In this document: in pieces, positions 42,857-50,865 of the stretch
Position numbering within the stretch: position 1 is the stretch's first letter
How the letters are laid out: each line of letters begins with the position of its first letter
Source: Chryseobacterium aquifrigidense
GTDB taxonomy: Bacteria; Bacteroidota; Bacteroidia; Flavobacteriales; Weeksellaceae
Reading direction: 5' to 3'
DNA length: 64,000 nt
NCBI RefSeq assembly: GCF_006716485.1
Contig: NZ_VFPD01000001.1
Coordinates: 2,149,910 to 2,213,909, forward strand
Position numbers and translations under genes: made by a program
Notes under the pieces: model-generated
Databases searched by the model: none
The model's input: only the letters and a program-made list of their open reading frames with translations
What the model was told of the DNA's origin: nothing

Positions 42857-43055
42857 GTTTATCATTTTGACTTAAATAATAAAGCCCTCAACACTTTCTA
42901 AGTATGAGGGTAGATTCTACCTTACAGCTGACAGATACTTATTCCCGGATTTTGAATTTTTATCTATATCGGTACAATACATACAAAATCAAAGGCCTCC
43001 CTGAGGAAGCCTTCGAAACACCAAATCACAAAATATTAATATGAAAAAAGTTAAC

Positions 43056-43601
43056 TTATAAAGCTGTTGCAGTATAAGTTACTGTTTGAGTATAAGTTCC
43101 GGCAGGCTTACCTAAAATATCAGAAGATGAAGATTTTGCTGCTGGAATAGTGTAGTCCAGGTTCAATGTTAGTGCACTTCCAAGAGGAGCATTGGATACT
43201 AAAGTCTGATCCGTTGCAGATAAAACTACTGCGCTTTTTGTTCCACCCATGGTTCCGGCAGCGGTAGCGGCTTTAATCGTCAGAACATTGACAGGAATTA
43301 AGTTCGTTCCATTCATAAAATTAGCACCTCCTGCTTTTACTTTAACATTAAAGTTCTTTGTAGAAGTAACTTTCAAAGAGTTGGCTTTAGTAATCGTCTG
43401 ATCAGAGTTGTAGTCGGCTGCAGTAGCATAATTAAAATCTACCGTATTACCAATAGCTGTACTTCCTGCGTCGATAGAGATCACATCATTCAGGGTGATG
43501 TTTACCGTTGTAGTTGCGGTTGTATTTTGAGCTTGAACATTGTTAGTTCCAAATATGATTGCTCCAAAAGTTAAGGCTGTGATTACGATTTGTTTTGTCA
43601 T
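43056..43601 (-). CDS. Pilin-like secreted protein, copy D
   Basis: A 181-residue tandem copy; the mature part is identical to copy C. The signal peptide is MTKQIVITALTFGAIIFGTN. Several third-codon differences from C, E and F show that the DNA has drifted while the protein has not. The spacer downstream (toward 43013) carries a hairpin that could end the transcript. Confidence 0.85.
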   Translation of the reverse strand: MTKQIVITALTFGAIIFGTNNVQAQNTTATTTVNITLNDVISIDAGSTAIGNTVDFNYATAADYNSDQTITKANSLKVTSTKNFNVKVKAGGANFMNGTNLIPVNVLTIKAATAAGTMGGTKSAVVLSATDQTLVSNAPLGSALTLNLDYTIPAAKSSSSDILGKPAGTYTQTVTYTATAL

Positions 43602-43654
43602 GGCAGTAATATTTTATTGTTATTTTTTATTTAATTGTTCTCTTTTGTATACTG

Positions 43655-43725
43655 CAAATTTATAGTGGTGCTAACAGTTTCTTTGTAGTGAAAAAAGGAA
43701 GTTCATGTAGTAAAATCACTACATG
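43655..43725 (-). promoter_or_regulatory. Promoter and inverted-repeat element of copy D
   Basis: -7 box TAAATTTG (43655-43662, minus strand) and eight-base-arm inverted repeat at 43704-43725, with the same 51-bp spacing as at the other four copies. Confidence 0.7.
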
Positions 43726-43923
43726 GTTTATCATTTTGACTTAATAGTAAAGCCCTCAACACTTTCTAAGTATGAGGGTAGATTCTACCTTACAGCTGAC
43801 AGATACTTATTCCCGGATTTTGAATTTTTATCTATATCGGTACAATACATACAAAATCAAAGGCCTCCCTGAGGAAGCCTTCGAAACACCAAATCACAAA
43901 ATATTAATATGAAAAAAGTTAAC

Positions 43924-44469
43924 TTATAAAGCTGTTGCAGTATAAGTTACTGTTTGAGTATAAGTTCCGGCTGGTTTACCTAAAATATCAGAAGATGAAG
44001 ATTTTGCCGCTGGAATAGTGTAGTCCAGGTTCAATGTTAATGCACTTCCAAGAGGAGCATTGGATACTAAAGTCTGATCGGTTGCAGATAAAACTACTGC
44101 GCTTTTTGTTCCCCCCATGGTTCCGGCAGCGGTAGCGGCTTTAATCGTCAGAACATTGACAGGAATTAAGTTCGTTCCATTCATAAAATTAGCACCTCCT
44201 GCTTTTACTTTAACATTAAAGTTCTTTGTAGAAGTAACTTTCAAAGAGTTGGCTTTAGTAATCGTCTGATCAGAGTTGTAGTCTGCTGCAGTAACATAAT
44301 TAAAGTCAACCGTATTACCAATAGCTGTACTTCCTGCGTCGATGGAGATCACATCATTCAGGGTGATGTTTACCGTTGTAGTTGCGGTTGTATTTTGAGC
44401 TTGAACATTGTTAGTTCCTAGTACAATTGCTCCAAAAGTTAAGGCTGAGATTAAAATTTGTTTTGTCAT
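43924..44469 (-). CDS. Pilin-like secreted protein, copy E
   Basis: A 181-residue tandem copy; mature part identical to copies A and F. Signal peptide MTKQILISALTFGAIVLGTN. It differs from D by silent changes and by Val at the NYVTAAD position. Confidence 0.85.
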   Translation of the reverse strand: MTKQILISALTFGAIVLGTNNVQAQNTTATTTVNITLNDVISIDAGSTAIGNTVDFNYVTAADYNSDQTITKANSLKVTSTKNFNVKVKAGGANFMNGTNLIPVNVLTIKAATAAGTMGGTKSAVVLSATDQTLVSNAPLGSALTLNLDYTIPAAKSSSSDILGKPAGTYTQTVTYTATAL

Positions 44470-44521
44470 GGCAGTAATATTTTATTGTTATTTTTATTTA
44501 ATTATTCTCTTTTGTATACTG

Positions 44522-44590
44522 CAAATTTATAGTGGTGCTAACAGTTTCTTTGTAGTGAAAAAAGGAAGTTCATGTAGTAAAATCACTACA
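44522..44590 (-). promoter_or_regulatory. Promoter and inverted-repeat element of copy E
   Basis: -7 box TAAATTTG (44522-44529, minus strand), half-site, and the six-base-arm inverted repeat TGTAGT/ACTACA (44573-44590). The outer two bases are no longer symmetric, which points to the six-base core as the conserved part. Confidence 0.7.
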
Positions 44591-44790
44591 CGGTTTATCA
44601 TTTTGACTTAATAGTAAAGCCCTCAACACTTTCTAAGTATGAGGGTAGATTCTACCTTACAGCTGACAGATACTTATTCCCGGATTTTGAATTTTTATCT
44701 ATATCGGTACAATACATACAAAATCAAAGGCCTCCCTGAGGAAGCCTTCGAAACACCAAATCACAAAATATTAATATGAAAAAAGTTAAC

Positions 44791-45336
44791 TTATAAAGCT
44801 GTTGCAGTATAAGTTACTGTTTGAGTATAAGTTCCGGCTGGTTTACCTAAAATATCAGAAGATGAAGATTTTGCCGCTGGAATAGTGTAGTCCAGATTCA
44901 ATGTTAGTGCACTTCCAAGAGGAGCATTGGATACTAAAGTCTGATCCGTTGCAGATAAAACTACTGCGCTTTTTGTTCCCCCCATGGTTCCGGCAGCGGT
45001 AGCAGCTTTAATCGTCAGAACATTGACAGGGATTAAGTTCGTTCCATTCATAAAATTAGCACCTCCTGCTTTTACTTTAACATTAAAGTTTTTTGTAGAA
45101 GTAACTTTCAAAGAGTTGGCTTTAGTAATCGTCTGATCAGAGTTGTAGTCTGCTGCAGTAACATAGTTAAAATCTACCGTATTACCAATAGCTGTACTTC
45201 CTGCGTCGATAGAGATCACATCGTTAAGGGTAATGTTTACCGTTGTAGTTGCGGTTGTATTTTGAGCTTGAACATTGTTAGTTCCAAATATGATTGCTCC
45301 AAAAGTTAAGGCTGAGATTAAAATTTGTTTTGTCAT
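44791..45336 (-). CDS. Pilin-like secreted protein, copy F
   Basis: A 181-residue tandem copy; mature part identical to copies A and E. Signal peptide MTKQILISALTFGAIIFGTN. It is the first of the uniform copies in transcription order and is insulated from copy G by a strong terminator (45482-45514). Confidence 0.85.
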   Translation of the reverse strand: MTKQILISALTFGAIIFGTNNVQAQNTTATTTVNITLNDVISIDAGSTAIGNTVDFNYVTAADYNSDQTITKANSLKVTSTKNFNVKVKAGGANFMNGTNLIPVNVLTIKAATAAGTMGGTKSAVVLSATDQTLVSNAPLGSALTLNLDYTIPAAKSSSSDILGKPAGTYTQTVTYTATAL

Positions 45337-45389
45337 GGCAGTAATATTTTATTGTTATTTTTTATTTAATTGTTCTCTTTTGTATACTG

Positions 45390-45458
45390 CAAATTTATAG
45401 TGGTGCTAACAGTTTCTTTGTAGTGAAAAAAGGAAGTTCATGTAGTAAAATCACTACA
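45390..45458 (-). promoter_or_regulatory. Promoter and inverted-repeat element of copy F
   Basis: -7 box TAAATTTG (45390-45397, minus strand) and inverted repeat TGTAGT/ACTACA (45441-45458) with the same spacing as at copies A, C, D and E. Confidence 0.7.
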
Positions 45459-45481
45459 CGGTTTATTCATATGATAAAAAA

Positions 45482-45514
45482 AAGCCCTCAATACTTTTAT
45501 GGTATTAAGGGCTT
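45482..45514 (-). terminator. Intrinsic terminator after copy G
   Basis: A 13-bp stem with one mismatch (AAGCCCT.AATAC with GTATT.AGGGCTT), followed on the minus strand by seven T, 25 bases past the stop of copy G. Confidence 0.85.
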
Positions 45515-45538
45515 TTCTATTTTAAAATTGGTATTTAC

Positions 45539-46081
45539 TTACAATGCAGTGGCAGTATAAGTTATTTTCTGTGTGTAGGTTCCCTGGGGTTTTCCCAGAA
45601 GTACCTTGGATGCATTTTCAGCCGAAATAGAGTAAGCAATATTTAAAGACTGTTTGGTGCCTAAGCTTGCATTACTCACCAGCACCTGATCATTTGTAGA
45701 TAAAGTGACTTCATTCAGGGTTCCCACCAGATTTCCTCCTGGTATTGCTTTAACCTGTAATATATCTACAGGAATTAAGTTGGCCCCACTTACAAAGTGT
45801 GCCCCTTCAGATTTTACTTTTACATCAAAATTTTTGGAGGAAATAATGACCAAACTGTTGGGAACGGTCACATTTTTTGATGAATTATAATCTTTTGTAC
45901 TCCCATAATTAAAATCTACAGCACCTTGTGAAGCAGCAGAACCAATGTCCATAGCAATAACGTCCGATAAAATAATATTGACTGATGTACTCACCTGCTC
46001 TGAATTTTGTGCCATAACCCGGTGGGTTCCTAAGGCGATGGCTCCCAGAGACAGCGCAACGATAAAGATTTGCTTTTTCAT
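45539..46081 (-). CDS. Pilin-like secreted protein, copy G (most divergent)
   Basis: A 180-residue protein with the same plan as the tandem set: signal peptide MKKQIFIVALSLGAIALGTH to MAQ, then VSTSVNIILSDVIAMDIGSA, SLVIISSKNFDVKVKSEGAH, LVSNASLGTKQSLNIAYSIS and the C-terminal GTYTQKITYTATAL. It is the outermost and most different copy, has none of the inverted-repeat promoter, and has its own terminator. It may be a base or initiator subunit expressed differently from the main set. Confidence 0.83.
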   Translation of the reverse strand: MKKQIFIVALSLGAIALGTHRVMAQNSEQVSTSVNIILSDVIAMDIGSAASQGAVDFNYGSTKDYNSSKNVTVPNSLVIISSKNFDVKVKSEGAHFVSGANLIPVDILQVKAIPGGNLVGTLNEVTLSTNDQVLVSNASLGTKQSLNIAYSISAENASKVLLGKPQGTYTQKITYTATAL

Positions 46082-46564
46082 GATTAATAAATTTAGTGAG
46101 GTGTAATATTGTCATTCAGAACTTCATTATAAATCTAATAACATTATCTGACATTACCAAAGCTTTTTTCATCATTCATTATATATTATCATCTTAAAGT
46201 TTACAGATATTCAATCAGATAGAGTAATTTATTATTAAAATCTTACATTATTATCTATATCATTATGCATAAGAAAATTATTGGACGGTTCGATGGCTTA
46301 TGTTGGAGAATAAGTGTGACTGATCTCATTATTCGTAGCTGGGCCACTATTTTTTATTACTAAAATTTATTCTGTTTTTTATTATTAACTTAATACCGAA
46401 TATGCAACCCAACTTCAGGGAGCTTATTTTGATATTGTCATTATGAAAATGTACGAAATTAAACTAGATTAATTTCTACCTGCTTTATCTACCGTACATT
46501 TGCTGAAGTAATAAGAAAAAAAACAATTATCAAATAAATTAACAACACCAATAAAATTAAAAAA
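46082..46564. other. Divergent intergenic region
   Basis: About 480 bp between copy G (minus) and the alpha/beta hydrolase (plus). AT-rich, no open frame of note, and no exact TAnnTTTG box for either gene. A run of short AT-rich repeats precedes the hydrolase start. Confidence 0.5.
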
Positions 46565-47386
46565 ATGAGCACACTAAAATTAAAAGACGGAACAGAGATT
46601 TTTTATAAAGACCAAGGCGAAGGACCTGTATTAATGTTTCACCACGGATGGCCATTATCATCGGACGATTGGGATGCGCAGGTTATTTTCTTCCTTCAGA
46701 GAGGTTACAGGGTGATTTCTCACGACAGAAGAGGCCACGGTCGTTCCAGTCAGAATATTTACAATCACACCATCGAACAATATGCTTCTGATGCTGCGGA
46801 ATTGGTTGAATTCCTAGACTTGAAAGATGTCGTTCACATTGGCCACTCTACAGGAGGTGGTGAAGTTATCCGTTACGTCCACAAATATTCTAACGGAAGA
46901 GCCAAAAAAGCAGTTTTAATCAGTGCCGTTCCACCGGTAATGGTAAAAAGCGAAAACAATCCTGACGGTGTTCCGATGGAAGTTTTTGATGGGATCAGAG
47001 AACAGACTTTGAATAACAGAAACCAGTTTTATTTTGATTTAACTTTCCCTTTCTACGGATACAACAGAGAAGGCGCTACTGTAAAAGACGGAGTACAAAG
47101 AAACTGGTGGAGACAAGGAATGATGGGTGGTATTGTTGCACATTATGACGGAATCAAAGCATTTTCAGAGACTGACTTTACTGAAGATTTAAAAGCTGTG
47201 GATATTCCTGTTTTGGTTCTTCACGGAGAAGATGACCAGATTGTTCCTATCGAAAATTCTGCAATTAAATCTGCAAAACTGCTGAAAAACGGAAAACTGA
47301 TTACGTACCCGGGTTTCCCTCACGGAATGCCTACTACGGAGCACGAAACTATTAATAAAGATCTTTTGGAGTTTATTGAGTCTTAA
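46565..47386 (+). CDS. Alpha/beta hydrolase, non-haem chloroperoxidase/arylesterase type
   Basis: A 273-residue cytoplasmic enzyme of the cofactor-free haloperoxidase/esterase family. The nucleophile is Ser95 in GHSTGGGE, the acid is Asp224 in HGEDDQIVP, and the base is His253 in GFPHGMPTT. The oxyanion-hole region HHGWPLSSDDWD and DRRGHGRS are also typical. Such enzymes hydrolyse esters and can perhydrolyse acetate. It is monocistronic, with a terminator at 47398. Confidence 0.93.
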   Translation: MSTLKLKDGTEIFYKDQGEGPVLMFHHGWPLSSDDWDAQVIFFLQRGYRVISHDRRGHGRSSQNIYNHTIEQYASDAAELVEFLDLKDVVHIGHSTGGGEVIRYVHKYSNGRAKKAVLISAVPPVMVKSENNPDGVPMEVFDGIREQTLNNRNQFYFDLTFPFYGYNREGATVKDGVQRNWWRQGMMGGIVAHYDGIKAFSETDFTEDLKAVDIPVLVLHGEDDQIVPIENSAIKSAKLLKNGKLITYPGFPHGMPTTEHETINKDLLEFIES

Positions 47387-47397
47387 TATAATATACA

Positions 47398-47429
47398 AAA
47401 AATGGGAATCGAAAATGATTCCCATTTTT
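47398..47429. terminator. Intrinsic terminator of the alpha/beta hydrolase gene
   Basis: A perfect 13-bp stem (AAAAATGGGAATC/GATTCCCATTTTT) with a six-base loop, 11 bases past the stop. Confidence 0.88.
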
Positions 47430-47527
47430 CTATTACTATCTCCAAAACCTTTACTGGTCAGAAAATCTTTAATCTTACTTATCCATGGATGATGTAAATC
47501 GCCGTATTTTTTTTGCTATATTACTTA

Positions 47528-48211
47528 CTAAATTGATGAATCTTTAAATGAGTAATCATCATATACTATATCGATAAGCTGATCAGAACTGATATTTCGT
47601 GAAAAAATGGGATAATGAAAGCGATCCAGTTTATTAAGAATCCGTATAAGCTCCATCTTCTCATAATAATTCAGATTTCCGGCAACGATATTGGTAGCCT
47701 GACGAATTTTTTCCATCTGGTTGCCCAAAACCTGCAAACCTCTTTCAGTAATCCGGATCACTTTACTTCTTTTATCCTGGTCAGAGTCTGTCTGCTCAAT
47801 AAGTCCCTGACGCAGAAGTCTTGCAATAATCAGCATACCTACCGGCTTATCATGAATATTCTTTTTGATAAGAGCCATTTTTGTCATTTCGCCAAAAGCT
47901 TTAAGATTAATCAGATAAATAAAGTCTTCCTGTGTTGAAAACTCAGAATCTGAGATGGCAGACTTTGAGTAGGTTTTTGCATATCGGTTAAGGTGAACGA
48001 GCAAAGTACTTATAGCACTTTCCGGGGTTCTCCCGTTCTCTTTACCTTCCCAATACGGTTCCTGAGCATGAAGTGCTTCAGGATTTTGCTTATTGGAAAT
48101 CCATGCTTTAAATCCCTGAATATTTCCCGGATACGCATCGGAACCCATCTGAACTTCGTTTTCAAATTCCTGCAACAGGTCTATAAAATCTTTAATAAGC
48201 GTATAATTCAT
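47528..48211 (-). CDS. MarR-family transcriptional regulator
   Basis: A 227-residue regulator, longer than usual by an N-terminal ~80-residue extension (LQEFENEVQMGSDAYPGNIQ). The winged helix is seen in FIYLINLKAFGEMTKMALIK, the recognition region PVGMLIIARLLRQGLIEQTD and the wing SDQDKRSKVIRITERGLQVL, all MarR hallmarks. It faces the plus-strand gene at 48329 across 117 bp, and a perfect -7 box lies 18 bases upstream. Ligand and targets are unknown. Confidence 0.9.
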   Translation of the reverse strand: MNYTLIKDFIDLLQEFENEVQMGSDAYPGNIQGFKAWISNKQNPEALHAQEPYWEGKENGRTPESAISTLLVHLNRYAKTYSKSAISDSEFSTQEDFIYLINLKAFGEMTKMALIKKNIHDKPVGMLIIARLLRQGLIEQTDSDQDKRSKVIRITERGLQVLGNQMEKIRQATNIVAGNLNYYEKMELIRILNKLDRFHYPIFSRNISSDQLIDIVYDDYSFKDSSI

Positions 48212-48228
48212 TTCTCTAAAATAGTTTA

Positions 48229-48236
48229 CAAATATA
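48229..48236 (-). promoter_or_regulatory. -7 box of the MarR gene
   Basis: Minus-strand TATATTTG, an exact TAnnTTTG match, lies 17 bases before the MarR start. The leader would be about ten bases. Confidence 0.5.
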
Positions 48237-48328
48237 CCAATAACTACGCAATATATCCCATACTGAAATTACTTTTTCATTACTACGGTATAATAATTGT
48301 TTAAAAATAAACTAAAGTAAATAACGGT

Positions 48329-48616
48329 ATGGACCACGTAGAAACAACACCAATAGATTTAATAAAAGATAAAAATTTTATTGATAATTACTTTAGTATC
48401 ATCATAAAAAGGGAATTGAACATCGATATCAATGTGGGTAATGAATATATTGTCGCTCAAAATATCATTTCCAGAAAATTAATTTTAGTTAAAACCTTTT
48501 CAGATGTTATTATGGAGAATTCAGAATTGTATACTTTACTGGCTTCTTTAATTCACGATGTGAATACCCATCTTTTAACAAAGGACCAGATTATGAAGAC
48601 ATTGGAGAAAAAATAA
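48329..48616 (+). CDS. Small hypothetical protein
   Basis: A 95-residue soluble protein with DLIKDKNFIDNYFSIIIKRE, an EYIVAQNIISRKLILVKTFS strand pair and a helical end with HDVNTHLLTKDQIMKTLEKK. No family is recognised. It converges on the response-regulator operon and shares the hairpin at 48618-48645 with it. Its divergent neighbour is the MarR regulator, which may control it. Confidence 0.65.
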   Translation: MDHVETTPIDLIKDKNFIDNYFSIIIKRELNIDINVGNEYIVAQNIISRKLILVKTFSDVIMENSELYTLLASLIHDVNTHLLTKDQIMKTLEKK

Positions 48617-48617
48617 A

Positions 48618-48645
48618 AAGATCTCTCAAAGTTTTGAGAAATCTT
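48618..48645. terminator. Hairpin between convergent genes
   Basis: TCTCAAA/TTTGAGA stem extended past one mismatch by AAGAT/ATCTT. It lies between the 95-aa gene and the end of the phosphorelay operon and may serve both. Confidence 0.6.
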
Positions 48646-48672
48646 CAGTATATCGTTTAAATAAATCAGGTC

Positions 48673-49044
48673 TTACACCTGTTCTTTTAAATGTTTCGCT
48701 ACCATGGCTTCAAGATCATCAAGATCAAAAGGTTTTGAAACATAATCATCAGCTCCAGCTTCCGATGCTAAAGCAACAATATCACTATTGGCGGTAACGT
48801 AGATTACCGGAATATGTTTAAATGCTTCGGTACTTTTAAGAAGTTTTGTAGCTTCTACCCCTCCTATTTTTGGAATCCAGTTATCCATCAGGATAACATC
48901 CGGCTGATAGTCTGCCACTTTCTCTAGGATATCGTGTGAAGTCTCTGAAATTCTGACATCATACCCATTTTCTTCGAATATAATGGTGATCACTTCTAAA
49001 ATAGCCGTTTCATCATCAAAAATTAAGATTTTCCTTTTACTCAT
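48673..49044 (-). CDS. Single-domain response regulator
   Basis: A 123-residue stand-alone receiver domain: acidic pair D10-D11, phosphoacceptor D54 in DVILMDNWIP, Thr in YVTANSD and Lys in DDYVSKPFDL. With no output domain it works as a phosphate shuttle, sink or partner-binding regulator. It is the last gene of the six-gene phosphorelay operon, 28 bases after CheB. Confidence 0.93.
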   Translation of the reverse strand: MSKRKILIFDDETAILEVITIIFEENGYDVRISETSHDILEKVADYQPDVILMDNWIPKIGGVEATKLLKSTEAFKHIPVIYVTANSDIVALASEAGADDYVSKPFDLDDLEAMVAKHLKEQV

Positions 49045-49072
49045 ATTATGTAGATTATTTTATTCTTAAATA

Positions 49073-49642
49073 TTACAATTGCTTTATATAATCTGCCAGA
49101 CCAGCCGGCGTAATAATTAAATCATATTCAATTTCTTCTATGGCATGCTCAGGCATAAATTTTATTTCTGCCGTTTCAGGATCCTGAACCCATACTTGTC
49201 CATTATTTTTTTTAATATAGCTCAACCCTTCTACCCCATCAGCATTAGCTCCTGATAAAAGAATACCTATTAAATTTTCCCCATAGATTTCTGCTGCAGA
49301 CCTGAATGTAACATCTATCGACGGGCGGGAATAATTCATTTTTTCTGAGCTGTCCAATGACATCCATTTTGTATTCTCAAACAATAGGTGATAATCAGCA
49401 GGAACAATATATATTGTATTATCTTCAACCGCTGTTTTATCTTCCACCTCTACGACCGGTATCTTCGTAAACTGCTGCAGTAAAGTCCGCAAAATATCTC
49501 CAGATTGAGCTTTGCGGTGTATCACAAGAACAATGGGAACAGGGGTTGTATTATCCAGATTTTTAACCATTTCAATAATGACCTGTAAGCTTCCTGCCGA
49601 TCCTCCTATTACAATTAATTCAATGCCTGTCTGCGATTTCAT
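49073..49642 (-). CDS. CheB-type methylesterase domain protein, no receiver
   Basis: A 189-residue catalytic CheB domain without the usual N-terminal receiver. The triad is visible as Ser15 in GGSAGSLQ, His42 in LVIHRKAQ and Asp135 in LLSGANADGVEG. CheB demethylates or deamidates chemoreceptor glutamates; no chemoreceptor is encoded in the window, so the substrate here may be a kinase in the same operon. It follows CheR by 11 bases. Confidence 0.92.
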   Translation of the reverse strand: MKSQTGIELIVIGGSAGSLQVIIEMVKNLDNTTPVPIVLVIHRKAQSGDILRTLLQQFTKIPVVEVEDKTAVEDNTIYIVPADYHLLFENTKWMSLDSSEKMNYSRPSIDVTFRSAAEIYGENLIGILLSGANADGVEGLSYIKKNNGQVWVQDPETAEIKFMPEHAIEEIEYDLIITPAGLADYIKQL

Positions 49643-49653
49643 AGCGGTATTTA

Positions 49654-50484
49654 TTAATGATGATCAAGCTTTTTCCAGATTTTCTGGTCATCAATCTGAT
49701 GATAGTTCTTTTCTATGGTAGAAAATCTAAGTGTTTCTTTGGCTCCAAGGGCAAGAAATCCTAAATTTTCCAGACTATTGTCGAAAAGACTGAATACCCT
49801 CTCCTGCAGCTCTCTATCAAAATAAATCAAAACATTTCTGCATATAATCAGCTGAAAGCTGTTGAAAGAGCTGTCTGACACCAAATTATGAGTAGATAAA
49901 ATAAGTTTTTCCTGTAAGCTTTTATCAAACTTCACACTGTCATAATTGGCCGTATAATAATCAGAAAAATCTCTTTTTCCTCCTGAAAGCATATAGTTTT
50001 CAGAGTATAATTTCATCTGCTGTAACGGAAAAACTCCGGCTCTGGCTGTCTCGAGAACCGCAGGATTCAAGTCCGTTCCATAAATCAGGGACTTATGATA
50101 AAGCCCGGCTTCTTTCAGTAAAATGGCTATGGAATATGCTTCTTCTCCCGTAGAGCATCCTGCAATCCATATTCTGATCAGCGGATAAGTACCCAATTGC
50201 GGCAGAACCTTCTCCCGCAATGATTTAAAAAAAGAAGGATCCCGAAACATTTCTGTAACATTTACCGTCACTTCTTCCACGAACCGCTTTAAATATTCGC
50301 CATCATTCATAATGGTATATCTAAGTTCAGCAAAGCTGGTAAACCGGTCTAAAAGACATATCCGATTTACCCTTCTTTTAAACGAAGCTCTGCTATAACC
50401 GGAAAAGTCATAGCCATACATCTCATAGACATCGTTAATCAGACATTCTATTTCTTTATCTTTTACGATACTTGGTTCCAGCAT
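49654..50484 (-). CDS. CheR-type protein methyltransferase
   Basis: A 276-residue SAM-dependent glutamate methyltransferase. The N-terminal helical CheR_N domain (about 1-75, with SRASFKRRVNRICLLDRFTS) is followed by VTVNVTEMFRDPSFFKSLRE, the SAM-binding loop IWIAGCSTGEEAYSIAILL, GTDLNPAVLETARAG and LIICRNVLIYFDRELQ. It abuts the receiver gene upstream without a gap and pairs with CheB downstream. It likely methylates a signalling protein rather than a motility receptor. Confidence 0.93.
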   Translation of the reverse strand: MLEPSIVKDKEIECLINDVYEMYGYDFSGYSRASFKRRVNRICLLDRFTSFAELRYTIMNDGEYLKRFVEEVTVNVTEMFRDPSFFKSLREKVLPQLGTYPLIRIWIAGCSTGEEAYSIAILLKEAGLYHKSLIYGTDLNPAVLETARAGVFPLQQMKLYSENYMLSGGKRDFSDYYTANYDSVKFDKSLQEKLILSTHNLVSDSSFNSFQLIICRNVLIYFDRELQERVFSLFDNSLENLGFLALGAKETLRFSTIEKNYHQIDDQKIWKKLDHH

Positions 50485-50850
50485 CTATGAATTTTTTTCT
50501 ATTGCCATCATTAGAAGATCTACATCAATTGGTTTTGAAACGTAATCATTTGCTCCTACCTCAATACATTTCTGACGGTCCTCAGGCATTGCCTGCGCCG
50601 TAACAGCAATCACAGGAATATCTTTGATTTCAGGGGTATTTCTTATAATTCTTACCGCCTCATATCCATCTATTCCGGGCATCATCATGTCCATAAGCAC
50701 CACTGAAAACGTAGGATCAGCCTTTAGCATATCCAAAGCTTCCTGAGCCATTGTAGAGGTTTCAACTACATATCCACGAGCCTTAAGGGTGAGTTTCAAT
50801 GCAAATATATTACGTGAATCATCATCCACAATTAAAATTTTCTTACTCAT
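50485..50850 (-). CDS. Single-domain response regulator
   Basis: A 121-residue receiver domain with D9-D11, phosphoacceptor D54 in VVLMDMMMPG, Thr in AVTAQAMPED and Lys in DYVSKPIDVD. It closely resembles the last receiver of the large hybrid kinase encoded 15 bases upstream, suggesting it arose by duplication of that domain. Confidence 0.93.
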   Translation of the reverse strand: MSKKILIVDDDSRNIFALKLTLKARGYVVETSTMAQEALDMLKADPTFSVVLMDMMMPGIDGYEAVRIIRNTPEIKDIPVIAVTAQAMPEDRQKCIEVGANDYVSKPIDVDLLMMAIEKNS

Positions 50851-50865
50851 CAGAATTTTATCTGT

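Larger units (their letters stand above)
42187..45482 (-). repeat. Tandem array of ~868-bp units (copies C to F)
   Basis: Four gene-plus-spacer units repeat with starts of the coding block at 42187, 43056, 43924 and 44791 (periods 869, 868, 867). The ~320-bp spacers (42733-43055, 43602-43923, 44470-44790) are nearly identical and hold no gene. Each has, in order from the gene start: -7 box, half-site, inverted repeat, a CCCTCA/TGAGGG hairpin (42885-42910, 43753-43778, 44620-44645), and a 9-bp-stem hairpin AAGGCCTCC/GGAAGCCTT (42992-43013, 43860-43881, 44727-44748). Next to the stop of the following copy lies a plus-strand ATGAAAAAAGTTAACTTATAA, which looks like the truncated beginning of an unrelated gene. 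Confidence 0.85.

Noticed and set aside
41524..45514. Regular repeats that might suggest a CRISPR array
   Set aside because: The ~868-bp period contains a complete coding sequence in each unit; there are no short repeats with unique spacers and no cas genes.
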